Counted from the first letter of the stretch, positions 19,791 to 29,596 are shown. The stretch: DNA of 64,000 bases from Klebsiella aerogenes (GCA_029027985.1 CP119076.1:1240001-1304000), one strand, 5' to 3'. The notes: generated by a model not told the origin, from the sequence alone. Program-made: numbers and translations.

Positions 19791-20594
19791 TTAACGCTTC
19801 AGCGCTTCGCTCAGCTGCTCACGCATGTTCGCCAGCATTGCTTTGACGACGCGCGGGTTACCGGCAACGAGGTTGCCTGTCATCATATAGTTATGACCGC
19901 CGGTGAAGTCGCAAACGATAGCGCCTGCTTCACGCGCGATCAGCTCGCCTGCGGCGAAATCCCACGGCTTCAGGCCGATTTCAAAGTAACCGTCAACGCG
20001 GCCAGCGGCAACGTAGGCCAGATCCAGCGCGGCGGAACCGGTGCGGCGGAAGTCAGCGCACTCGGTGAACATGTTGCCGAGGATATTCATATAAGCGGTA
20101 GCGTGCTGCTTCGCTTTGAACGGGAAACCGGTGGCGATGATGGTGCCGTCGAGGTCGCGAGCGTTGCTGCCGCGCAGACGGTAGCCGTTCAGCTGCGCGC
20201 CCTGGCCGCGGGTGGCGGTGAACAGTTCGTTACGCATCGGATCGTAAACCACAGCCACTTCAGTACGGCCTTTAATGCGTACGGCGATGGAAACGGAGAA
20301 GTGCGGCAGACGTTTGACGAAGTTGGTGGTGCCATCCAGTGGATCGATAACCCATTGAACATCCTGATCTTCACCAGCGTGTTCACCGCTTTCTTCGGTG
20401 ATAATGGTGTGCTGTGGGTAAGACTTGCGAATGGTTTCGATAATAATCGCTTCAGCGGCTTTATCGACGTTAGTCACAAAGTCATTGCTGCCTTTCTGGC
20501 TGGTTTCTACGGAATCTGGGGTTTCGTAGTGCTTGGCAATTAAATTACCCGCCTTGCGCGCTGCGCGCACGGCAATGTTCAGCATCGGATGCAT
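19791..20594 (-). CDS. suhB: Inositol-1-monophosphatase SuhB
   Basis: Mg2+-dependent inositol monophosphatase of 267 residues; also an antitermination partner of NusG and RNA polymerase in rRNA transcription in E. coli. Metal-binding motifs are intact: the EES site (TIITEESGEH), the DPLDGTTNF loop and the C-terminal WDFAAGELIAREAGA. It is divergent from trmJ with a 120-bp spacer, as in E. coli. Confidence 0.97.
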   Translation of the reverse strand: MHPMLNIAVRAARKAGNLIAKHYETPDSVETSQKGSNDFVTNVDKAAEAIIIETIRKSYPQHTIITEESGEHAGEDQDVQWVIDPLDGTTNFVKRLPHFSVSIAVRIKGRTEVAVVYDPMRNELFTATRGQGAQLNGYRLRGSNARDLDGTIIATGFPFKAKQHATAYMNILGNMFTECADFRRTGSAALDLAYVAAGRVDGYFEIGLKPWDFAAGELIAREAGAIVCDFTGGHNYMMTGNLVAGNPRVVKAMLANMREQLSEALKR

Positions 20595-20714
20595 CGGTAT
20601 CTCTCACTGGATGTTAAAGAACGGGAAAAAACGGCGCATATAGTAACAGCGAATTCTGCTTATGTCTCCGTTTTATGTTAGCATGCACGAATAATCTTTA
20701 GCCGAAGAACCCTA

Positions 20715-21446
20715 ATGCTGCAAAATATTCGAATCGTACTGGTAGAAACCTCACACACCGGCAATATGGGCTCTGTCGCCCGCGCGATGAAAACCATGGG
20801 TTTGACCAACCTGTGGCTGGTCAACCCGTTGGTCAAACCGGATTCCCAGGCCATCGCGCTGGCCGCTGGCGCCAGCGATGTGATTGGCAACGCGCAGATC
20901 GTCGATACGCTTGATGAAGCGCTGGCGGGCTGTAGCCTGGTGGTCGGCACCAGCGCGCGCTCCCGTACATTGCCGTGGCCGATGCTGGATCCGCGCGAAT
21001 GCGGTCTGAAAAGCGTCGCCGAAGGCCAGCATGCGCCGGTCGCCTTGGTATTTGGCCGCGAGCGCGTTGGCCTGACCAACGACGAGTTGCAGAAGTGCCA
21101 TTATCACGTGGCGATCGCCGCCAACCCGGAATACAGCTCGCTGAACCTGGCGATGGCGGTGCAGGTTATCTCCTATGAAGTGCGAATGGCCTGGCTGGCG
21201 ACTCAGGAGCAGGAACAACCGGCGGTTGAACATGAAGAGACGCCGTACCCGCTGGTGGATGATTTAGAACGCTTCTATGGCCACCTTGAGCAGACGCTGC
21301 TGGCGACCGGCTTTATCCGTCCGAACCATCCGGGGCAGGTGATGAACAAGCTGCGTCGTCTGTTCACCCGCGCCCGCCCGGAAAGCCAGGAGCTGAACAT
21401 CCTGCGCGGGATGCTGGCGTCGATTGAGCAGAAAAACAAAGAGTAA
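20715..21446 (+). CDS. trmJ: tRNA (cytidine/uridine-32-2'-O)-methyltransferase TrmJ
   Basis: SPOUT-class, SAM-dependent methyltransferase that modifies the 2'-OH of nucleotide 32 in several tRNAs. The 243 residues include the N-terminal [21 protein letters not shown], the knot motifs [17 protein letters not shown] and [15 protein letters not shown], and a C-terminal dimerising extension. It precedes the isc operon as in E. coli and is separated from iscR by a REP element and the isc promoter. Confidence 0.96.
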   Translation: MLQNIRIVLVETSHTGNMGSVARAMKTMGLTNLWLVNPLVKPDSQAIALAAGASDVIGNAQIVDTLDEALAGCSLVVGTSARSRTLPWPMLDPRECGLKSVAEGQHAPVALVFGRERVGLTNDELQKCHYHVAIAANPEYSSLNLAMAVQVISYEVRMAWLATQEQEQPAVEHEETPYPLVDDLERFYGHLEQTLLATGFIRPNHPGQVMNKLRRLFTRARPESQELNILRGMLASIEQKNKE

Positions 21447-21452
21447 GGCGCA

Positions 21453-21530
21453 TGCCCGGCGGCGCTTCGCCTGGCCGGGCTACATCTCTGTTGTAGCCCG
21501 GGCGAGGCCTTCGGCCGACCCCGGGAGCGG
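21453..21530. repeat. REP element pair after trmJ
   Basis: Two GC-rich palindromes, GCCCGGC..GCCGGGC near 21453-21480 and GCCCGGGC..CCCCGGG near 21496-21525, lie immediately after the trmJ stop codon. The core and the repeated GTAGCCCG/GGGCTAC edges are of REP type. Confidence 0.75.
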
Positions 21531-21560
21531 CTCGAAATTAATAACGGCACGGAAAGCCAA

Positions 21561-21585
21561 ATACCTGACTAAAACAGTCAAGTAA
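21561..21585. promoter_or_regulatory. IscR type 1 site (distal) in the isc promoter
   Basis: The 25-bp site begins ATACCTGACTAAAACAGTCA and ends AGTAA, matching the imperfect palindrome bound by [2Fe-2S]-IscR (ATA..GACT-N5-AGTC..). It directly abuts a second site at 21586. This arrangement is known from E. coli PiscR, where holo-IscR represses its own operon. Confidence 0.8.
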
Positions 21586-21610
21586 ATAGTTGACCAATTT
21601 ACTCGGGAAT
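21586..21610. promoter_or_regulatory. IscR type 1 site (proximal) in the isc promoter
   Basis: The 25-bp site begins ATAGTTGACCAATTTACTCG and ends GGAAT. It follows the first site with no gap and overlaps a TTGACC hexamer. A TATGCAAT element near 21628-21635 is the likely -10 region. The tandem pair supports iron-sulfur feedback repression of iscRSUA. Confidence 0.8.
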
Positions 21611-21687
21611 GTCAGACTTGGCCCTGCTATGCAATACCCATATTAATAAAAAGCCCGGGCAGGGGCGAGTTTGAGGTTAAGTAAGAC

Positions 21688-22179
21688 ATGAGACTGACAT
21701 CTAAAGGGCGTTATGCCGTGACCGCGATGCTTGACGTTGCGCTCAACTCTGAAACGGGCCCGGTTCCGTTGGCAGATATTTCAGAGCGTCAGGGAATTTC
21801 GCTTTCCTATCTGGAACAGCTGTTCTCTCGCCTGCGTAAAAATGGACTGGTATCCAGCGTTCGTGGGCCAGGCGGCGGTTACCTGTTAGGTAAAGAAGCT
21901 GGCAGTATCGCCGTAGGCGAAGTGATCAGCGCCGTAGACGAATCCGTTGACGCCACCCGTTGTCAGGGTAAAGGCGGCTGCCAGGGTGGCGATAAGTGTC
22001 TGACTCACGCGCTGTGGCGCGACCTGAGCGAGCGTCTGACCAGTTTCCTGAACAACATCACGCTGGGTGAACTGGTGAATAACCAGGAAATCCTTGATGT
22101 GTCTGGTCGTCAGCACAATCATGAATCTCAGCGTACGACTCGTACTCAGGACGCCATTGACGTAAAACTGCGCGCCTAG
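21688..22179 (+). CDS. iscR: Fe-S cluster sensing regulator IscR
   Basis: Rrf2-family regulator of 163 residues. The N-terminal winged helix ([35 protein letters not shown]) binds DNA. The [2Fe-2S] ligands Cys92, Cys98, Cys104 and His107 all lie in the stretch [17 protein letters not shown]. With a cluster it represses its own operon through the two type 1 sites upstream; without one it activates the suf genes. It is the first gene of the isc operon. Confidence 0.98.
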   Translation: MRLTSKGRYAVTAMLDVALNSETGPVPLADISERQGISLSYLEQLFSRLRKNGLVSSVRGPGGGYLLGKEAGSIAVGEVISAVDESVDATRCQGKGGCQGGDKCLTHALWRDLSERLTSFLNNITLGELVNNQEILDVSGRQHNHESQRTTRTQDAIDVKLRA

Positions 22180-22190
22180 AACGAGGCTTA

Positions 22191-22226
22191 GTTTCAGCTT
22201 GCGGCTTACGGGCTGCAAGATGAAAC
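22191..22226 (+). ncRNA. iscR-iscS intergenic hairpin (RyhB-related mRNA processing)
   Basis: GTTTCAGCTTGC and GCAAGATGAAAC pair as an 11 of 12 bp stem in the 178-bp gap between iscR and iscS. In E. coli the RyhB sRNA pairs near the iscS start and causes decay of iscSUA while a structured iscR 3' region stays stable. This hairpin is the natural candidate for that protective structure; the equivalence is inferred. Confidence 0.5.
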
Positions 22227-22357
22227 GGCAGGGTAGATAGCAATAATAAAAGATTTTCAGAATCAGGCCGGGATGTTGCGACATCTCGTGTACTCGGTCG
22301 TACATCAAGCCGGTTGCCTGATTCCTTGCATTGAGTGATGTACGGAGTTTAAGAGCA

Positions 22358-23572
22358 ATGAAATTACCGATTTACCTCGATTACTCCGCAACTACGCCGG
22401 TGGACCCGCGTGTTGCCGAGAAAATGATGCAGTTCCTGACTCTGGACGGGACCTTTGGTAACCCGGCCTCACGTTCTCACCGTTTCGGTTGGCAGGCTGA
22501 AGAGGCGGTAGATATCGCCCGTAATCAGATTGCTGAGCTGGTTGGCGCTGATCCACGCGAAATCGTCTTTACCTCCGGCGCAACGGAATCCGACAACCTG
22601 GCGATTAAAGGTGCAGCCAACTTTTATCAGAAAAAAGGCAAGCACATCATCACCAGCAAAACCGAGCACAAAGCGGTTCTGGATACCTGCCGTCAGCTTG
22701 AGCGCGAAGGTTATGAAGTGACCTACCTCGCTCCGCAGCGCAACGGTATTATCGATCTCAAAGAGCTGGAAGCAGCGATGCGTGACGACACCATCCTGGT
22801 TTCCATCATGCACGTGAACAACGAAATCGGCGTGGTGCAGGATATCGCTACCATCGGCGAGATGTGCCGTGCCCGCGGTATCATTTACCACGTTGACGCC
22901 ACTCAGAGCGTAGGCAAGCTGCCAATCGATCTGAGCCAGCTGAAAGTTGACCTGATGTCCTTCTCCGGGCACAAAATTTACGGACCAAAAGGTATCGGCG
23001 CGCTGTACGTACGCCGTAAGCCGCGTATCCGTATCGAAGCGCAGATGCACGGCGGCGGTCACGAGCGCGGCATGCGTTCCGGCACTCTGCCCGTCCACCA
23101 GATCGTCGGTATGGGTGAAGCTTACCGTATCGCGAAAGAAGAGATGGAAAGCGAAATGGCGCGTTTACGCGGCCTGCGCGACCGTCTGTGGAACGGCGTG
23201 AAAGATATGGAAGAAGTTTACCTGAACGGCGACCTCGAACAGGGCGCGCCGAACATTCTCAACGTCAGCTTCAACTATGTTGAAGGTGAGTCGCTGATTA
23301 TGGCGCTGAAAGACCTGGCGGTTTCCTCCGGTTCAGCCTGTACTTCCGCGAGCCTTGAGCCGTCCTACGTGCTGCGTGCGTTAGGCATGACTGATGAACT
23401 GGCGCACAGTTCAATTCGTTTCTCTTTAGGTCGTTTCACTACCGAAGAAGAGATTGACTACACCATCAATCTGGTTCGTAACTCCATCGGCCGTCTGCGC
23501 GACCTTTCTCCGTTGTGGGAAATGTTCAAGCAGGGCGTGGATCTGAACAGCATTGAATGGTCACATCACTAA
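22358..23572 (+). CDS. iscS: Cysteine desulfurase IscS
   Basis: PLP enzyme that takes sulfur from cysteine as a persulfide and gives it to IscU, TusA, ThiI and others. ATG 22358 ([14 protein letters not shown]) gives the 404-residue family length and has GGAG upstream; the open frame extends nine codons further but without a better start. PLP lysine lies in [12 protein letters not shown], and the mobile catalytic cysteine in [15 protein letters not shown] (E. coli C328). It is second in the isc operon and is likely subject to RyhB control. Confidence 0.98.
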   Translation: MKLPIYLDYSATTPVDPRVAEKMMQFLTLDGTFGNPASRSHRFGWQAEEAVDIARNQIAELVGADPREIVFTSGATESDNLAIKGAANFYQKKGKHIITSKTEHKAVLDTCRQLEREGYEVTYLAPQRNGIIDLKELEAAMRDDTILVSIMHVNNEIGVVQDIATIGEMCRARGIIYHVDATQSVGKLPIDLSQLKVDLMSFSGHKIYGPKGIGALYVRRKPRIRIEAQMHGGGHERGMRSGTLPVHQIVGMGEAYRIAKEEMESEMARLRGLRDRLWNGVKDMEEVYLNGDLEQGAPNILNVSFNYVEGESLIMALKDLAVSSGSACTSASLEPSYVLRALGMTDELAHSSIRFSLGRFTTEEEIDYTINLVRNSIGRLRDLSPLWEMFKQGVDLNSIEWSHH

Positions 23573-23597
23573 TCGGTACCGATAAGGAGAATTCATC

Positions 23598-23984
23598 ATG
23601 GCATACAGCGAAAAAGTCATCGATCATTACGAAAACCCGCGCAACGTCGGTTCCTTCGACAACAGCGACGACAGCGTTGGCAGCGGTATGGTTGGCGCGC
23701 CGGCTTGCGGCGACGTCATGAAGTTGCAGATTAAAGTCAACAATGAAGGTATCATTGAAGACGCGCGCTTCAAGACCTATGGTTGCGGTTCTGCTATCGC
23801 TTCCAGCTCCCTGGTCACTGAATGGGTGAAGGGGAAATCTCTGGACGAAGCTCAGGCTATCAAGAACACCGATATCGCCGACGAACTGGAACTGCCGCCG
23901 GTGAAAATTCACTGCTCCATCCTGGCGGAAGACGCGATTAAAGCCGCGATTGCGGATTACAAAAGCAAACGTGAAGCAAAATAA
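23598..23984 (+). CDS. iscU: Fe-S scaffold protein IscU
   Basis: Scaffold on which new [2Fe-2S] clusters form. The 128 residues carry all cluster ligands: Cys37 (GAPACGD), Cys63 (TYGCGSA) and His105-Cys106 (KIHCSIL). The LPPVK motif bound by the chaperone HscA is present just before the last pair. An AAGGAG ribosome site precedes the ATG, 25 bp after iscS. Confidence 0.98.
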   Translation: MAYSEKVIDHYENPRNVGSFDNSDDSVGSGMVGAPACGDVMKLQIKVNNEGIIEDARFKTYGCGSAIASSSLVTEWVKGKSLDEAQAIKNTDIADELELPPVKIHCSILAEDAIKAAIADYKSKREAK

Positions 23985-24003
23985 TTAAGAGTTGAGGTTT
24001 GTT

Positions 24004-24327
24004 ATGTCGATTACCTTAAGCGACAGTGCAGCAGCGCGAGTCAATTCCTTTCTGGCGAACCGCGGTAAAGGCTTTGGCCTGCGTCTGGGGGTAAGAACCT
24101 CCGGCTGTTCAGGCATGGCTTATGTACTGGAATTTGTTGACGAGCCGGCGGCAGAAGACACCGTGTTTGAAGACAAAGGCGTGAAAGTCGTGATCGACGG
24201 TAAGAGCCTGCAATTCCTCGACGGCACTCAACTGGACTTCGTTAAAGAAGGCCTGAACGAAGGGTTTAAGTTCACTAACCCGAACGTGAAAGACGAGTGC
24301 GGTTGCGGCGAAAGCTTCCACGTATAA
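24004..24327 (+). CDS. iscA: A-type Fe-S carrier IscA
   Basis: Carrier that passes Fe-S clusters to apo-enzymes. ATG 24004 ([13 protein letters not shown]) gives 107 residues, the family length, with GAGG upstream; the open frame begins four codons earlier. The three conserved cysteines are Cys35 (TSGCSGMAY) and the CGC pair Cys99/Cys101 near the C-terminus ([11 protein letters not shown]). It is followed by a hairpin before hscB. Confidence 0.97.
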   Translation: MSITLSDSAAARVNSFLANRGKGFGLRLGVRTSGCSGMAYVLEFVDEPAAEDTVFEDKGVKVVIDGKSLQFLDGTQLDFVKEGLNEGFKFTNPNVKDECGCGESFHV

Positions 24328-24339
24328 TCGGTAATCCCT

Positions 24340-24372
24340 AACCCCACCGTGGCCACGCCGCGCGTGGGGTTT
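24340..24372 (+). terminator. Terminator-like hairpin between iscA and hscB
   Basis: AACCCCAC and GTGGGGTT pair around a GC-rich loop, followed by TCGTTT rather than a clean T tract. Inside an operon this is best seen as a partial attenuator or an mRNA-processing element that could lower hscBA-fdx expression relative to iscSUA. Confidence 0.5.
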
Positions 24373-24400
24373 CGTTTAGATGCTTGACCCTGAGGTTACT

Positions 24401-24916
24401 ATGGACTATTTCACCCTCTTTGGGTTACCAGCCAGCTATACCCTCTCGCTTGAACAACTGGCTGTCCGGTATCAGGATCTGCAGCGCCAGTACCATCCGG
24501 ATAAATTTGCCAGCGCGCCTGCTGCGGAACAGCTGGTTGCGGTCCAGCACTCCGCCACCATTAACCAGGCATGGCAGACTTTGCGCCACCCGCTGACTCG
24601 TGCGGAGTACCTCCTGTCGCTGCACGGTTTCGACCTTGCCAGCGAGCAGCATACCGTGCGTGATACCGCGTTCCTGATGGAACAGCTGGAGCTTCGCGAA
24701 GAGCTCGATGAAATCGGCCAGGCGAAAGACGAAGCGCGGCTGGAAGCCTTTATCAAACGGGTAAAAGCGCTGTTTGATACCCGCCACCAGCTGATGGTGG
24801 AACAATTGCATCACGAGAGCTGGGATGCGGCGGCAGATACTGTACGCAAGCTCCGTTTTCTCGATAAACTGCGCAGCAGTGCTGAAGAACTCGAAGAAAA
24901 ACTGCTCGATTTTTAA
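24401..24916 (+). CDS. hscB: J-domain co-chaperone HscB
   Basis: DnaJ-type co-chaperone that brings IscU to HscA and stimulates its ATPase. ATG 24401 ([10 protein letters not shown]) gives 171 residues as in E. coli and has GAGG upstream; the open frame reaches seven codons further. The J-domain HPD motif is at residues 32-34 (RQYHPDKF). The C-terminal three-helix bundle ([14 protein letters not shown].. to LEEKLLDF) binds IscU. Confidence 0.97.
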   Translation: MDYFTLFGLPASYTLSLEQLAVRYQDLQRQYHPDKFASAPAAEQLVAVQHSATINQAWQTLRHPLTRAEYLLSLHGFDLASEQHTVRDTAFLMEQLELREELDEIGQAKDEARLEAFIKRVKALFDTRHQLMVEQLHHESWDAAADTVRKLRFLDKLRSSAEELEEKLLDF

Positions 24917-24931
24917 TTTTCGGAAGCAATT

Positions 24932-26782
24932 ATGGCCCTATTACAAATTAGTGAGCCTGGTCTGAGCGCCGCGCCGCATCAGCGTCGTCTGGCGGCCGGT
25001 ATTGACCTTGGCACCACCAATTCTCTGGTTGCTACCGTGCGTAGCGGCCAGGCCGAAACTCTGCCCGATCATCAAGGCCGCTACCTGCTGCCGTCGGTGG
25101 TGAACTACCACGCATCGGGTCTGACCGTCGGCTACGACGCACGGCAAAACGCCGCGCAGGATCCCGTCAATACCATCAGTTCCGTGAAGCGAATGATGGG
25201 GCGCTCTCTCGCCGATATTCAAAACCGTTACCCGCATTTGCCTTATCAGCTGCAGGCAAGCGAAAACGGCCTGCCGATGATCCAGACCGCAGGCGGTCTG
25301 CTGAATCCGATTCGCGTGTCCGCCGATATCCTCAAAGCGCTTGCCGCCCGGGCGACCGAAGCGCTGGCTGGCGAGCTCGACGGCGTCGTGATTACCGTTC
25401 CCGCCTATTTCGATGACGCCCAGCGTCAGGGGACCAAAGACGCGGCGCGTCTGGCGGGCCTGCATGTCCTGCGCTTGCTCAATGAACCGACCGCCGCGGC
25501 GATCGCCTATGGCCTTGATTCCGGTCAGGAAGGCGTGATTGCCGTCTACGATCTCGGCGGCGGCACCTTTGATATCTCCATTCTGCGCTTAAGCCGCGGG
25601 GTGTTTGAAGTGCTGGCTACCGGTGGTGATTCCGCGCTTGGCGGCGATGATTTCGACCATCTGCTGGCGGACTACCTGCGTGAACAGGCGGGTTTCAGCG
25701 ATCGCAGCGACAACCGCCTGCAACGTGAGCTGTTGGACGCCGCCATCGCGGCGAAAATCGCGCTTAGCGATGCCGACGTGGCGCATGTCGCGGTCGGCGG
25801 CTGGCAGGGCGATATTACCCGTAACCAGTTTAATGACCTGATTGCCTCGCTGGTAAAACGGACGTTGATGGCCTGTCGTCGCGCGCTGAAAGACGCGGGC
25901 GTTGAGGCGCAAGAGGTGCTGGAAGTGGTCATGGTTGGCGGTTCGACCCGTGTGCCGCTGGTGCGTGAGCGCGTCGGCGAGTTCTTTGGTCGTACTCCGC
26001 TGACGGCGATCGACCCGGATAAAGTCGTCGCCATCGGTGCGGCGATTCAGGCGGACATTCTGGTCGGCAATAAGCCGGACAGCGAACTGCTGTTGCTCGA
26101 CGTTATCCCGCTGTCGTTAGGGCTGGAAACCATGGGTGGTCTGGTAGAGAAAGTGATCCCGCGGAATACCACCATTCCGGTGGCCCGCGCGCAGGATTTC
26201 ACCACCTTCAAAGATGGCCAGACGGCGATGTCTATCCATGTGATGCAGGGCGAGCGCGAGCTGGTGCAGGATTGCCGCTCCCTGGCGCGTTTTGCGCTGC
26301 GCGGGATCCCGGCGCTGCCGGCGGGTGGGGCGCATATCCGCGTTACCTTCCAGGTGGATGCCGACGGTCTGCTGAGCGTCACGGCGATGGAAAAATCGAC
26401 CGGCGTGGAAGCGTCTATTCAGGTGAAACCGTCCTACGGTCTGAGCGATGGCGAAATCGCCAACATGATTAAAGATTCGATGAGCTACGCCGAACAGGAT
26501 ATTCAGGCGCGTATGCTGGCTGAGCAGAAAGTGGAAGCCGCACGCGTACTTGAGAGCCTGGAAAGCGCGCTGGCCGCCGACGCCGCGCTGTTAAGCGCCG
26601 TGGAGCGTCAGGCTATCGATGCCGCCGCGGAGCAAGTACGCGCCGCAGCGGTAGGCGAAGATGCCGACGCGATTAAAGAAGCGATTAAAAATATCGACAC
26701 ACAAACCCAGGAATTCGCCGCACGCCGTATGGACCAGTCGGTCCGTGTCGCGCTGAAAGGCCAATCCGTGGACGAGGTTTAA
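24932..26782 (+). CDS. hscA: Hsp70-family chaperone HscA
   Basis: Specialised DnaK homologue that releases clusters from IscU by recognising its LPPVK loop. The 616 residues show the ATPase domain with [13 protein letters not shown], the phosphate loop [13 protein letters not shown] and the adenosine motif [13 protein letters not shown], then the substrate-binding domain and helical lid. It lies 15 bp after hscB and its stop is one base from the fdx start. Confidence 0.98.
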   Translation: MALLQISEPGLSAAPHQRRLAAGIDLGTTNSLVATVRSGQAETLPDHQGRYLLPSVVNYHASGLTVGYDARQNAAQDPVNTISSVKRMMGRSLADIQNRYPHLPYQLQASENGLPMIQTAGGLLNPIRVSADILKALAARATEALAGELDGVVITVPAYFDDAQRQGTKDAARLAGLHVLRLLNEPTAAAIAYGLDSGQEGVIAVYDLGGGTFDISILRLSRGVFEVLATGGDSALGGDDFDHLLADYLREQAGFSDRSDNRLQRELLDAAIAAKIALSDADVAHVAVGGWQGDITRNQFNDLIASLVKRTLMACRRALKDAGVEAQEVLEVVMVGGSTRVPLVRERVGEFFGRTPLTAIDPDKVVAIGAAIQADILVGNKPDSELLLLDVIPLSLGLETMGGLVEKVIPRNTTIPVARAQDFTTFKDGQTAMSIHVMQGERELVQDCRSLARFALRGIPALPAGGAHIRVTFQVDADGLLSVTAMEKSTGVEASIQVKPSYGLSDGEIANMIKDSMSYAEQDIQARMLAEQKVEAARVLESLESALAADAALLSAVERQAIDAAAEQVRAAAVGEDADAIKEAIKNIDTQTQEFAARRMDQSVRVALKGQSVDEV

Positions 26783-26783
26783 A

Positions 26784-27119
26784 ATGCCAAAAATTGTTTT
26801 TCTGCCCCACCAGGACCTGTGTCCGGATGGCGTAGTTGTGGAAGCTGAGCGCGGTGAAACCATTCTGGATGCTGCGCTGCGTAGCGGTATCGAGATTGAA
26901 CACGCCTGTGAAAAATCCTGTGCCTGCACGACCTGTCACTGCATCGTACGTGAAGGTTTTGACTCGCTGGCGGAAAGTAGCGAAGATGAAGACGATATGC
27001 TGGATAAAGCCTGGGGGCTGGAACCTGACAGCCGTTTGAGCTGCCAGGCGCGCGTCACCGACGAAGATCTGGTCATTGAGATCCCGCGTTACACCATCAA
27101 CCACGCACGCGAGCACTAA
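26784..27119 (+). CDS. fdx: [2Fe-2S] ferredoxin of the ISC system
   Basis: Adrenodoxin-like ferredoxin that supplies electrons for cluster assembly on IscU. The 111 residues carry the cluster ligands Cys42, Cys48 and Cys51 ([12 protein letters not shown]) and Cys87 (RLSCQARV). The ATG follows the hscA stop after one base, and the stop is one base before iscX, so the three genes are tightly coupled. Confidence 0.98.
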   Translation: MPKIVFLPHQDLCPDGVVVEAERGETILDAALRSGIEIEHACEKSCACTTCHCIVREGFDSLAESSEDEDDMLDKAWGLEPDSRLSCQARVTDEDLVIEIPRYTINHAREH

Positions 27120-27120
27120 T

Positions 27121-27321
27121 ATGGCACTGAAATGGACCGACAGCCGTGAAATCGGCGAAGCATTGTATGATGCTTACCCGGATCTCGACCCGAAAACCGT
27201 TCGCTTTACTGACATGCATCAGTGGATTTGCGATCTGGAGGAGTTCGATGACGACCCAAACGCATCCAATGAAAAAATTCTGGAGGCGATTCTGCTAGTC
27301 TGGTTAGACGAAGCCGAATAA
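27121..27321 (+). CDS. iscX: IscX, ISC assembly accessory protein
   Basis: Small acidic 66-residue protein that binds IscS and iron and tunes cluster assembly; its exact role is debated. ATG 27121 ([17 protein letters not shown]) is one base after the fdx stop and gives the family length. It ends LVWLDEAE as in E. coli. It closes the isc operon; two hairpins follow before pepB. Confidence 0.96.
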   Translation: MALKWTDSREIGEALYDAYPDLDPKTVRFTDMHQWICDLEEFDDDPNASNEKILEAILLVWLDEAE

Positions 27322-27373
27322 TTTTCGCGTTAAGCGAAAAAATTTTAACGGGCTGCCATAGGGTGGCCCGTTT
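27322..27373 (+). terminator. Two hairpins between iscX and pepB
   Basis: TTTTCGC/GCGAAAA pair at 27322-27328 and 27334-27340, followed by AATTTT. A second stem AACGGGC/GCCCGTT spans 27347-27372, followed by TGC. The first looks like a weak intrinsic terminator and the second like a REP-type or attenuator stem. They could separate isc from pepB expression or allow partial readthrough. Confidence 0.55.
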
Positions 27374-27392
27374 GCTAATAAGGATAAAGATA

Positions 27393-28679
27393 ATGACCGA
27401 AGCCATGAAGATTACGCTCTCTACTCAGCCTGCCGACGCGCGTTGGGGAGAAAAAGCGACCTGGAGTATGAATAACGACGGCGTCGCCCTGCATCTCAAC
27501 GGTAAAGACGACCTGGGACTGATCCAGCGCGCGGCGCGTAAAATTGACGGAATGGGTATCAAGCACGTCGCGTTAAGCGGCGAGGGCTGGAATACCGATC
27601 GCGCATGGGCGTTCTGGTCCGGCTATAAAGGGCCGAAGGGCCAGCGTCAGGTCGAATGGCCGACCCTGGACGACGCGCAGCGCAGCGAACTGGATAACCG
27701 CCTGACGATTATCGATTGGGTGCGCGACACTATCAACGCGCCAGCGGAAGAGCTGGGGCCGGAACAGCTGGCGCAGCGCGCTGTCGACCTGCTGTGCGGC
27801 GTGGCCTGCGACCAGGTCACTTATCGCATCACCAAAGGCGAAGATCTGCGCGAGCAGAATTATCTCGGTCTGCACACCGTTGGCCGCGGCTCCGAGCGCC
27901 CGCCGGTTCTGCTGGCGCTGGACTACAACCCGACCGGCGATAAAGAAGCGCCGGTCTACGCCTGCCTGGTCGGCAAAGGTATCACCTTTGACTCCGGCGG
28001 CTACAGCATCAAGCAAAGCGCCTTTATGGATTCGATGAAATCCGATATGGGCGGCGCAGCCACCGTCACCGGCGCGCTGGCTTTCGCCATTACCCGCGGC
28101 CTGAATAAGCGCGTGAAGCTGTACCTGTGCTGCGCGGACAACCTGATTAGCGGCAACGCCTTCAAGCTTGGCGATATCATTCATTACCGTAACGGCAAAA
28201 CCGTTGAGATCATGAACACCGACGCCGAAGGCCGTCTGGTGTTGGCGGATGGCCTGATTGATGCGTCGGCGCAGAAGCCGGAGCTGATCATCGATGCCGC
28301 CACCCTGACCGGCGCGGCGAAAACCGCGTTGGGCAACGATTACCACGCGCTGTTCAGCTTTGACGATGGTCTGGCGAATCGCCTGCTGGCGAGCGCGCAG
28401 GCGGAAAACGAAGCCTTCTGGCGCCTACCGCTGGCCGAGTTCCACCGCAACCAGCTGCCGTCTAATTTTGCTGAGTTGAACAACACCGGCAGCGCGGCTT
28501 ATCCGGCTGGCGCCAGCACCGCAGCGGGCTTCTTGTCCCACTTCGTGGAAAATTACCATCAGGGTTGGCTGCATATTGACTGCTCCGCAACCTACCGTAA
28601 AGCGGCGGTGGAACAGTGGTCTGCGGGGGCGACGGGCCTTGGCGTGCGTACCATTGCCAACCTGCTTACCGCTGAGTAA
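27393..28679 (+). CDS. pepB: Peptidase B (leucyl aminopeptidase family M17)
   Basis: Broad-specificity cytosolic aminopeptidase with a preference for peptides with acidic residues; forms a hexamer with two metal ions per active site. ATG 27393 ([13 protein letters not shown]) with AAGGA upstream gives 428 residues; the open frame starts ten codons earlier without support. The M17 signature [14 protein letters not shown] and the metal-binding block [14 protein letters not shown] are intact. It follows iscX as in E. coli. Confidence 0.97.
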   Translation: MTEAMKITLSTQPADARWGEKATWSMNNDGVALHLNGKDDLGLIQRAARKIDGMGIKHVALSGEGWNTDRAWAFWSGYKGPKGQRQVEWPTLDDAQRSELDNRLTIIDWVRDTINAPAEELGPEQLAQRAVDLLCGVACDQVTYRITKGEDLREQNYLGLHTVGRGSERPPVLLALDYNPTGDKEAPVYACLVGKGITFDSGGYSIKQSAFMDSMKSDMGGAATVTGALAFAITRGLNKRVKLYLCCADNLISGNAFKLGDIIHYRNGKTVEIMNTDAEGRLVLADGLIDASAQKPELIIDAATLTGAAKTALGNDYHALFSFDDGLANRLLASAQAENEAFWRLPLAEFHRNQLPSNFAELNNTGSAAYPAGASTAAGFLSHFVENYHQGWLHIDCSATYRKAAVEQWSAGATGLGVRTIANLLTAE

Positions 28680-28683
28680 TGGT

Positions 28684-28757
28684 CTTGCCGGGTAGCGCTG
28701 CGCTTACCCGGCTTACAATATTCGTAAGCCCGTGCAGGCGTGGCGCCGCCGGGCGAT
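28684..28757. repeat. REP element pair between pepB and sseB
   Basis: GCCGGGTAGCGC..GCGCTTACCCGGC forms one palindrome (28686-28711) and GCCCG..CGGGC a second (about 28728-28755). The first shares its core with the glnB-hmp REP cluster. Confidence 0.75.
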
Positions 28758-28774
28758 GTTGAAGTAGCGAAACT

Positions 28775-29551
28775 ATGTCTGATACTAAAAACGAATTAGA
28801 AACTTTGCTGGAGAAGGCGGCGACGGAGCCTGCTCATCGCCCGGCATTTTTCAGCGCGCTGCTTGAGGCTACCGTTTGGGTGCCGGGCGCGGCGGCGGAT
28901 GGCGAGCAGATTGTCGAAGATAGCGCTCTCGATCTACAGCATTGGGAAAAAGATGACGGTACCTCCGTTATTCCTTTCTTCACCTCGCTGGACGCGCTGC
29001 AGCAGGCGGTTGAAGATGAGCAGGCTTTCGTGGTGATGCCCGCGCGCACGCTGATGGCGATGACGCTCGGCGAATCGCTGTTCCTCAATGCCCGGCTGCC
29101 GACCGGCAAGGAATTTACGCCGCGTGAAATCAGCCATCTGTTAGGGGAAGAAGGCAGCCCGCTTAGCACTCAGACGGTGCTGGAAGGCGGTGAAGCGCTG
29201 TTGCTGTCTGAAGTCGCCGAACCGCCGGCGCAGATGGTGGATTCCCTGACCACGCTGTTCAAAACGCTGAAGACGGTGAAGCGCGCGTTTCTGTGCTCCA
29301 TTAAAGAGAGCGCTGATGCGCCGGCCAACCTGCTGATCGGTATTGAAGCGGAAGGGGATATTGAAGCGATTATCCACTCGACCGGCAGCGTGGCGACGGA
29401 TACGTTGCCCGGCGATGAACCTATCGATATTTGCCAGGTCGTGGAAGGCGAGAAGGGCATCAGCCACTTTATGCTTGCCCACATCACGCCGTTTTATGAA
29501 AAACGCTGGGGCAGCTTCCTGCGTGATTTCAAGCAGAATCGCATTATTTAA
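28775..29551 (+). CDS. sseB: SseB, enhanced serine sensitivity family protein
   Basis: The 258 residues align with E. coli SseB. Overexpression in E. coli is reported to raise serine sensitivity; no enzymatic activity is established. The N-terminal part (ETLLEKAATEPAHRPAFFSALLEATVWVPG) is the SseB domain and the second half a related repeat (MVDSLTTLFKTLKTVKRAFLCSI). It has no relation to the Salmonella type III protein of the same name. It converges on sseA across a perfect inverted repeat. Confidence 0.93.
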   Translation: MSDTKNELETLLEKAATEPAHRPAFFSALLEATVWVPGAAADGEQIVEDSALDLQHWEKDDGTSVIPFFTSLDALQQAVEDEQAFVVMPARTLMAMTLGESLFLNARLPTGKEFTPREISHLLGEEGSPLSTQTVLEGGEALLLSEVAEPPAQMVDSLTTLFKTLKTVKRAFLCSIKESADAPANLLIGIEAEGDIEAIIHSTGSVATDTLPGDEPIDICQVVEGEKGISHFMLAHITPFYEKRWGSFLRDFKQNRII

Positions 29552-29557
29552 AGACTT

Positions 29558-29585
29558 CCCGGGTAGGGCGTAACCACTACCCGGG
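29558..29585. terminator. Perfect 9-bp inverted repeat between sseB and sseA
   Basis: CCCGGGTAG at 29558-29566 and CTACCCGGG at 29577-29585 flank a 10-base loop between two convergent stop codons. No T tract is present on either side, so it resembles a REP-type stem that may block convergent transcription or protect 3' ends. Confidence 0.55.
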
Positions 29586-29596
29586 CATGTTCATGG

